A stretch of DNA of 64,000 nucleotides, taken from NCBI GenBank assembly GCA_025558095.1, contig JAIVFI010000036.1:372001-436000 (forward strand), read 5' to 3'. The stretch's first letter is position 1. The number at the start of each line of letters is the position of its first letter. Below, piece by piece: positions 56,701 to 64,000 of this stretch. The DNA comes from Hyaloraphidium curvatum. Taxonomy: Eukaryota; Monoblepharomycota; Hyaloraphidiomycetes; Hyaloraphidiales; Hyaloraphidiaceae. The notes under the pieces were generated by a model. The model saw nothing but the letters and a program-made list of their open reading frames with translations. It was not told the DNA's origin and searched no databases. Both the position numbers and the translations under genes were made by a program.

Positions 56701-59700
56701 CGGTTCATGCTCGGCAGAATTAGGTGCTGGCGCACTTGTCAGCCGATACGAGAAACAAGCAGCTTTGACCTTACCTTGAACGACACCGGAATGACCGTCT
56801 CCGAGCCCAGCCAGCGGTCCGACACCGCCCGAATGTAGATCTGCGGGGGCAGCTGGTCCGTCGTGCTGTCGGTCGTGGGCACCGGGATCGTGAAGCCGAG
56901 CTTGATGGTCTGCCGGCTCTGCTTCTTCTGGATCACGAGGTACTCCGAATGAAGCAGGGAAACCTGCTCGCCGTCCTCGACCCAAATCCAGAACGGCTCG
57001 GCGCCGCCGTGGACCCGGTCGTTCCACAGAAAGTCCGGAGTCACGTCGAGGCTAATGCGGAGCACGGTCCGGGTGATGGGAGCCACTGACACCTCAAGAT
57101 CCAGCCGCGGAAACTCGGAAACCATGCGCTTCAACGTCCCGGCGTACTTCTTGTGCCTGATCCAGGCGCCGAGCTCCGCCGTATCCATGTCCCTCAGCGC
57201 TTCGAGCTGCGACCCCTGCGGCTTCTCCTCGAGCTTGGTGATAATCTCGTACGGAACGTCAAACTGCGCGAGGAAGTTCTCGAACCGCCACATGCGCTTG
57301 TCCACGCTCTTGCACAGCGCCAGGATGGTGTAGGCCGTCGGGCCCCAGTTGCGGCTCAGCGCGATTTCGAACAGCGCCCTCAGGATCCTGCCCGAGTTCT
57401 GGGCCACGTAGTTGGTGTCCGACTGGAGCGCAAAGTCCTCGACCCATTCGCGGCTGATGTAGCTCTGTAGCAGGATGTTGACCTTGCCGTGCACATTCTC
57501 GGCGCCGCCAAAGGCCTCGCAGACCGCGTTCCGCTCCAGGCTCTTGAGCTCCGACTGCTCCTCGTCCCGCACCTTCATCTGGTCAAACTCGGAGCTCATG
57601 GCCACCATCTTGAGCACGTCTGCCTCGGTCATCTGCGCGTGCATCATTTCGTTGAAGATCTCCACCGTCGCGTGGCGGATGTAGTAGTTGGACGCGATGC
57701 GGCCCAGGTTCTTGGCCGTGAAGTAGCCCACGTTCTCGTCGAACACGATCATCTGCGCCTTGGCCAGCTTTTTGGCCGCCAGCACCACGAGGTCCCTCCG
57801 CCGCTTGCCCAGGAGCGGGTCGTCCTCGAGCTCCTTGCGGTCGACCCCGTACGCGAGCGGGTTCTTGCGCATGCGGATGTACAGGAACGTGTAGCCCAGC
57901 CACGAGACGGCCTCGTCGACGTTGGTCACCGTGCCCAGCGAGATCTCGGCGTTGAGGTTGTCCTCGAGGTTGGTCACGAACTGCGACTCGATCGGGAACT
58001 GCTGCGTCATGGCCGAGACGTAGTGCTGCAGCTTGTCGTGCGAGGTGAGGATGAAGCCCAGCCCGTGGTCCTCGTACTGCGGCCGCCCGGCACGGCCAAA
58101 GATCTGCAGCACGTCCAGGATGGAGAGGTCAACGAATGTGCCCTTTTGCGAGTCGTAGATCTGGGTCCCCTTGATGATCACGGCGTAGGCCGGCAGGTTG
58201 ACGCCCCACGCGAGCGTGGAGGTGCAGCACAGGACCCGGATGAGGCCGTCGGCGAACATCTTCTCGACCATGTTCCGGTCCGACCGCAGCATCCCGGCGT
58301 GGTGGATCCCGAAGCCGTGGTTGAACAGCTCGCGCAGCTCCTTGTTCTTGCTGCGCTGCATGTCCTTGGCGGCAAGCCCGAAACGCGGATCGTCCTTTGC
58401 CGAGAAGACGTCCATGGTGCCCTCCTGCGCCGCCATGTCGCGCAGGCTCATGGCGCTCTTGACGGTCGCTTTGCGCGCGTGTACAAAGATCATGACCTGC
58501 TTGCCCTGCCGGACGAACTCGAGCGCCTTTTCGTAGGCGTAGCGGTCCTGTATGACCGTGTGGGCGCGCACGCCGGCGGGAGCCTTGATGCCGACGAAGG
58601 TCTGGCCCAGCGGCACGGGCCGGTACGAGGCGTCAAAGAAGAAGAGCCCCTTGTACAGGTTGACGCGGAGGAACTGCGCCACGTCGGCGTAGTTGGGCAG
58701 CGTAGCCGAGAGCCCCAGCAGCCGGATGGGCAGCTGGCTCGACTCGACCTGCCGCAGCGTCCTGGCGACCAGCGTCTCGAGCACCGCGCCGCGGTCGTCG
58801 TGGAGCAGGTGCACCTCGTCCACGATCAGCAGGCGGACCTTCTGCACCAGCTCCGTGTCGCCAGTGGACTTGCGCGTCACCACGTCCCACTTTTCCGGCG
58901 TGGTCACGATGATGTTGGTCTCTTGGATCTCGCGCTTGGTGAGTTGCATGTCTCCCGTGAGCTCCCGGGCCACGATGCCCAGGTAACCCAGCCGTTTAGC
59001 GAACTTGCCTGTGATTTCGGCCGCCAGCGCCTTCATCGGCGCCACGTAGACCACCTTGAACTCGTCCCCCTTGACCGCGCCCCGCTCGTCCAGGTACGAC
59101 GCCACAGTGTTGAGCACCGTCATGACGGCCACGTCCGTCTTGCCCGCGCCCGTGGGGGCGCACACGAGCATGTTCTCCAGCGATCCCCACGCGGTCTGGA
59201 AGACGCGGGACTGCATCCGGTTGAGCGAGGCGTACCCCGCGAACGCGCGGCGGGCCCATTCCGGGAAAGCCGAGATCGGCACCAGCGGCGGCTCGTCCGC
59301 GTGGGACTTGGGCGGGGGTATGGGGATCTCCACCTGCTCGTACTCCTTGAGGTCCGTGCGGGTGGTGCCGGGCGGGAGCGAGTACTTGGTCCCGAAGACG
59401 GAGAGGATGGAACCCCCCGTGTTGCTGCCGTAGACGTGCGGGTACTGCGGGCCGGCCAGCGCCTCGGAAAGCTTGACGTCCGACGAGAACAGCGGGCGGG
59501 CGGCATTCTCGAGCAGCTGCTGCTCGCGGGCCTGTCGCATGGCCGAGAAGTCGAGGCCGAGGAGGGAGGCGGATTCGGCGGCGGCCTGGTCGCCCTGGGC
59601 GGCCTGGTGCTTCTCGCGGGCGGCCTTCTTGGCGTCCTTGCGCGCGGCCTTCTGGGCGGCGCGCTCGGAGGCGGTGGTGATCGTGACCCCGGGTCCGTAG

Positions 59701-60786
59701 ACGGGGGCAACGGGGACGGCAGGCTGGGCGCCAGGACGGGGAGGGAGCGCGGGGGCGGTCAGGGGGTGCGGAGAGGGCGAGCGGCGGTCTCGAGAGGCCT
59801 GGAAGAGGAAAAGGTTCGTGAGATGGAAGAAACGTCCGCATGGAATGGACTGCACCTCTTCCGTGATCTTCTCGACGATCTCCTTGCGATGCGTCGCCAA
59901 GTCCGAGACGAACGATATGTTCTCGAAGCCTAGAAGGTCCAACAACGCATTCTGCACATCATCGTCTGCAAGTCGTTGTCGTCAGTTGATGTGTCCGAGA
60001 ATAACAAGTCGGGCTCAACCCACCAGTGCGGTCTCCCTTTAGGAGCAACAGCAGGTCCGTTGCCAGCTGCTCCGGCGTCAGGAACCCGACCCCATCATCG
60101 CCGCCACCCTGGAGGAACTGGTCGACGTGCTTGCGAGATTGTTCCAGCAGCCAAGACCGGCCGAACTGGGCGTCGGATGCCGGTGGAACCGGGGCCTCGG
60201 CAACGGCCGGCCGCACTGGCACTGGCCTCACGAGATCCGCCTGCTTTGCGGCCTCGGCCTGCTTCCCCGCATCCTCCTGGCTCACAGCGTCCGCATCGTC
60301 GATGGTGAGGCCGACCGCGGGCACGCCGACGCGAGCCGCGTTCTCCTCGTCCGAGTCGACGACCGTCGACGTGTCCCCCGCGTCAGCCTCTGCGGACGGC
60401 GCCGGCGAGCCCCCGCGGAAGCGCACGCGCGCGCCCCACAGCGAGTCGCTCGAGTCGGACGCGGCGTCGGGCACGTCGAACGGGTCGTTGTACGCGGCGG
60501 TGAATGCCGACTCGGCGTCCGAGTCGTCGGGCGGCGGCGCCGCCAGCGCGGGCGCGGACCGCAGCGCGAGCAGCTGCGACCACGCGGACGCGCGGAGCTG
60601 CGCGAACGACGCCGGCGCGCGGCCTTTGGCCACTCCCTCGGCAGCCGGCGAAGTGTCGCCATTCTCGCCCTCCGATTCGCCGTCCGAGGGCGCATCGCCG
60701 CGCCGCAACCGTTCGAGCTCGTCAAAGAGGTCGAGGAAACGCGTCGCCGTCGGCGTGACCGCGGGAAACGTCGCGTCGGACGCCAT
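53712..60786 (-). CDS. SLH1: Ski2-like RNA helicase Slh1/ASCC3
   Basis: Eight exons in order: 60786-60024, 59965-59856, 59798-56775, 56726-56491, 56433-55336, 55284-54940, 54886-54744 and 54691-53712, total 2232 aa, close to ASCC3. The acidic N-terminus is followed by [18 protein letters not shown], diagnostic of Slh1/ASCC3 rather than Brr2. Two helicase cassettes: [13 protein letters not shown] (about residue 505) with [12 protein letters not shown], and [14 protein letters not shown] with [13 protein letters not shown]. Both are followed by winged-helix and Sec63 regions, ending in an immunoglobulin-like strand ([17 protein letters not shown]). The protein splits stalled, collided ribosomes in the RQT complex. 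Intron 59799-59855 is stop-free and a multiple of three. Confidence 0.95.
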
Positions 60787-61252
60787 GGTTGGCTTGAATG
60801 TTGACGAGACACCAGATCGACGCCGGGTGCAGATCGCGGACCTCGACTTCAGCAGTCTAGTGCAGATCTGCATAAAGCAACATGGTTTCCTTCAAGCCAA
60901 GCACGATCTGCATTCCATTTTCGTCTGGTGGTGGACGCCAAGGAGGAGTGTTGGTCTCACCGGTCCAGATGGAGTACGAGGCACCGTGCACTCGGAAGGC
61001 ACGATCGGCCGCCGAATGTGGATTGCGAAGTTCTGAAAGCTACATCCCTGGCGGATTGGTTGTTTTGCGAGGCGTGACACCGACGTCCTGCCGACTTCCA
61101 TGTCATGAGTTGGCGCTTGCAGACACTGGAGCCTGCACCACTGGTGCCCGCGTCGGTCCACCAACAGTTCCCCAAACACGCCGCATGGCGCCTCCGCCGC
61201 CGCAATTAAATTTCCTGCCGCGATAGTTGAGAGCCTGGCGGACCGCGGCACC
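60787..61252. promoter_or_regulatory. Divergent promoter region, SLH1/GBF1
   Basis: These 466 bp lie between the start codons at 60786 and 61253. Short frames here show no motifs, and I see no gene. Confidence 0.35.
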
Positions 61253-64000
61253 ATGGAGGCGGTCACCGCGTCGCCCGGGGGCGCCGAGTGGGCGCACCTC
61301 GTCCACGCCGAGGTCGTCAACGTCGTGGGCGCCATGCGCCGCAACCAGCGCTGGTCGGTCGCCGCGCGGCCGCCGTTCGCGCCCGCCGACGACGGCTTCC
61401 GCATGTCGTGGCGGGAGTACGCGCGCGTGCTCGCCGACCTGCTGGGCAAAGAGGGCGTCGCGCAGGGCGCGGACGCCCCCGAGCCGGAGCAGGAGGACGA
61501 GGGCGGCGACCTGCTGGCCGAGTTTGCTCGCCTGCGGGTCTACTTGGAGGGCGTCAAGGGTGGGTGGCCCATTGCCCGTGCCAGTCCCGGCATGGTAACG
61601 CCCTCCCCGCAGAGCTCGAGTCGCTGGACCCCATTCTGCTCCTGCACCCCTTCCTGCTCGTCATCCGCTCGGGCGACACCTCGGGCCCCATCACCGGGGC
61701 CGCCCTTTCCTCCGTGGAGCGCTTCGTGTTCTCCGGGATCCTCACGCCCCCCGCGCCGCACCCCAACCTCCCCCGCGCCGTCGCCAACCTCATTTCGGCC
61801 GTCACCCGGTGCAAATTCGAGGCCACAGACGCGGTGTCGGACGAGGTTGTGCTCGGGAGGATACTCAAACTTTTGAGGACGGTGGCTGCGGGCCTGGGGC
61901 AGTGGGTCGACGACAGGGGCATGTGCGAGATGGTCGAGGCTGGGCTCGGGATGTGCTTCCAGGGCAGGGTGTCCGGTGGGTACCTTTCTGTGCCGGATCG
62001 TTGCTCGTCTCACCATAGGCTGCCCCGTTTCCCCCTATAGAGCTCCTTCGACGGAGCGCGGAGGACACACTGGTCCTGCTCATCCGCTCGCTCGCCGACC
62101 GCCTCCCCTCCGCCCTCGACGAAGCCGAATCCCCTTCCTCCTCCACCCCCACCGCCTTCCGCCCCTTCTCCCTCCCCTCGATCCTCGAATCCCTCCGCGT
62201 GCTCGTCTCCATCATCGACCCCCGGAACCGGCACACGCACACCGACTCTGTGCACCGCGTCGTCGCCCTGGGCCTCCTCTGTACGTTCGTGGAGAACGCG
62301 GGCGGAAGCGTGGGGCGGTGGGTGAGAATCGGGAGGGGGGTGCTGGAGAAGGGGAGGGAGAGGGAGAGGATCAAGAGGATCGAGAAGGCCGCTGGAAAGG
62401 GCCCGGTGGTAGAGGCGGCCAAGGAGGAAGGGACGGGAGAGAGCGACGAGGAGCGAGGGAGGACAAGGGAGGTCAAGGAGACGGTGAACACCGATCCGGC
62501 GGCCGTGGACGGGGCCCCGGAAGGCGCCCCGGCCGAGTCGGCAGGGGAAGCTGCTGAGGACGGTACGGCGCCCGCCGCGGACGCGGACAAGGAAAAGTCG
62601 AAGGATTCGGCGCCGCTCGAGATCCATCTGGATACGGGACCGGCGCCGGACGCGGAGCCTTCCCCCGAGCTCGGGGAAGAGCTGCAGCCTTCGGCCGAAA
62701 TGCCGCCTCCTTACGAAGGCGACGACGCGGTGCACGCTCCGGCGGCGCAGCTCCTCTCGGACGACATGCCCCGCTTCCTTTTCTATCTCCTGCGGACGGA
62801 TCACCTGACTTTTGCCAGCCCGCCGACGCCGGTGCACCTCACCGTGCTCCAGCTCACGCTGCGCTGCCTCGCCGGGCTGTTTGCCACCGCGCGCGGGGAG
62901 CTCAAGGGGCAGTACGGCTGGCTCGTGACCAGCGTCATCAGCCGCGGAGACCAGGGGGTGGTGGCATGGGACGTGGAGGGCGGCACGGGTTCGAGCGAGC
63001 CCGAGGAGGCCAAGGCCTCCGGGTCTGGACCGGTTCCCATCCGGGCCAGCCACACCGTGTTCCCCGTCACGGGGGAGGTGCGCGAGCTGCTGCTGGAAAC
63101 GCTGCTGCAATTTGCGCGCGTGCCGAGCTTCGCCGCGGAGCTGTGGGTCAACTTTGACGGGGACCCGTCGTCGCCGGGGCACCTCTTCGAAGATGCATTC
63201 AAGTTCCTCAGCCGGCACGGGTTCCCGGACGTGACCCCCGGCGGTCCCGTGACGACGCCGATCCACCAGAGCCTGTGCCTCGACAGCCTGCTCCTCTTCC
63301 TGAAGCACATGGTGGAGCGGCGCGGCGACGCGTCGGCGACCGCGACCGACGGTTCGGCGCTCCCCACGCCCGATCAGCTCCGCGAGAACAAGCTCAGGAA
63401 GAAGCAGCTCGCCGAGGGCGCCGAAAAGTTCAACGTGGACCCCAAGGAGGGCATCGCGCACCTGCAAGTCCACGGCTTCGTCCCCACCCCACCGACCCCG
63501 GAATCCATCGCCGCGTTCCTCCTCACCACCCCGGGCGTGAGCAAAAAACTGATCGGCGACTACATCTCCAAGCCGTCCAACGTGGACGTGCTCAAAGCCT
63601 TCATCGGGCAGTACGACTTTTCGGGCCGGAGGATCGACGAGGCGCTGCGGCTGATGCTGGAGGGGTTCAGGCTCCCCGGCGAGGCGCAGCAGATCGAGAG
63701 AATCATGGAGAACTTCGCCGAAAGGTACTTTTCCTCGCTGGAGAACGCCGAAGGGAAGGAGATCGAGACGCAGGACGCGACGTTCGTGCTCGCTTATTCG
63801 GTTATTATGCTCAACACGGACCAGCACAACCCGCAAGTCAGGGTGAGTGATCCGTACCCGCCGTGATCGACTCTTTCGAGCTGAGTTTCTTGGCAGCGCC
63901 GGATGACGCTCGAGGACTTCCAGCGCAACACCCGCGGCGTCAACAACGGCAAGAACTTCTCCCCCGACTACCTCTCGCAGATCTACGACGCCATCCGCGA
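61253..64000 (+). CDS. Arf guanine-nucleotide exchange factor, GBF1/GEA type (truncated by window)
   Basis: Four exons so far: 61253-61559, 61613-61975, 62041-63842 and 63897 to the window end; the gene continues beyond. Upstream homology regions include LESLDPILLLHPFLLVIRSG and ELLRRSAEDTLVLLIRSL. A Glu/Ala-rich linker precedes the HUS-like helices. The Sec7 domain begins at RKKQLAEGAEKFNVDPKEGI, with SKKLIGDYISKPSN, the glutamic finger in FRLPGEAQQIERIMENFAER, and AYSVIMLNTDQHNPQVR joined to RRMTLEDFQRN. The last patterns match the GBF1/Gea1/Gea2 branch. It would activate Arf1 at the early Golgi, and its Sec7 domain would be brefeldin-sensitive in the family. Confidence 0.92.

Noticed and set aside
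57489-59933. 814-aa plus-strand frame opposite SLH1
   Set aside because: It mirrors the helicase coding strand; no domain is present and composition is typical of an antisense frame.
53712-60786. Assignment of the large helicase as Brr2
   Set aside because: The N-terminal [16 protein letters not shown] block and overall length fit Slh1/ASCC3 better than the spliceosomal helicase.
62010-63836. 608-aa frame on the minus strand opposite the GBF1-type gene
   Set aside because: It is a GC-driven shadow without motifs; the plus strand carries the Sec7 domain.

Overview
The window is nuclear DNA of a GC-rich fungus with compact, intron-rich genes. Support comes from a Zn(II)2Cys6 transcription factor (45145-48617), fungal-type RAD7, SPB4, EBP2, MPP10 and SLH1, an AA11-like lytic polysaccharide monooxygenase, and introns that are mostly 45-70 nt with CTGAC-like branch points and CAG/TAG/AAG acceptors. 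Several bacterial-looking genes, and a probable selenocysteine codon in a DsbA/FrnE-type protein, point to an early-diverging (for example zoosporic) fungus rather than an ascomycete or agaric. That placement is inference; the species cannot be named from the sequence alone. All exon structures were spliced by hand from reading-frame continuity and family motifs. I saw no rRNA, tRNA, CRISPR array or recognisable transposon.

Layout. 40-5000: an intronless bacterial-type LTA-synthase-like membrane sulfatase, a divergent seven-helix membrane protein, and a secreted serine-hydrolase-like protein that appears to lack its catalytic residues. 5000-12000: MPP10, a C2H2 zinc-finger factor and a glutamine-rich, possibly Med15-like coactivator. 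12000-17600: a cysteine-rich protein of unclear frame, a mitochondrial PDK-family kinase and a dimethylformamidase-like protein. 17600-24000: SPB4, an LPMO, EBP2 and RPB3. 24000-30200: a peroxisomal ABCD half-transporter, a small CUE/UBA-like protein, the FrnE-type protein with an in-frame TGA, and translin. 30200-38200: GH47 mannosidase, a secreted SIMPL-domain protein, SDH3, rhomboid protease and RAD7. 38200-48700: a membrane-anchored coiled-coil protein with a starch-binding-like tail, methylmalonate-semialdehyde dehydrogenase, a SET protein and the Zn2Cys6 factor. 48700-64000: long-chain acyl-CoA synthetase, a low-complexity protein, the SLH1/ASCC3 helicase and the start of a GBF1/GEA-type Arf exchange factor, which is cut by the window end.

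Functional themes. There is a cluster of ribosome and RNA functions: MPP10, SPB4 and EBP2 in ribosome biogenesis, SLH1 in ribosome quality control, and translin in RNA binding. Lipid and acyl-CoA metabolism is also represented: acyl-CoA synthetase makes the substrate that a peroxisomal ABCD transporter imports, and MMSDH and the PDK-family kinase control mitochondrial acyl-CoA entry. Many neighbours are divergent pairs sharing 100-300 bp. The most notable single observation is the TGA at 28565-28567 (minus strand), which falls exactly on the first cysteine of a CPWC active site.
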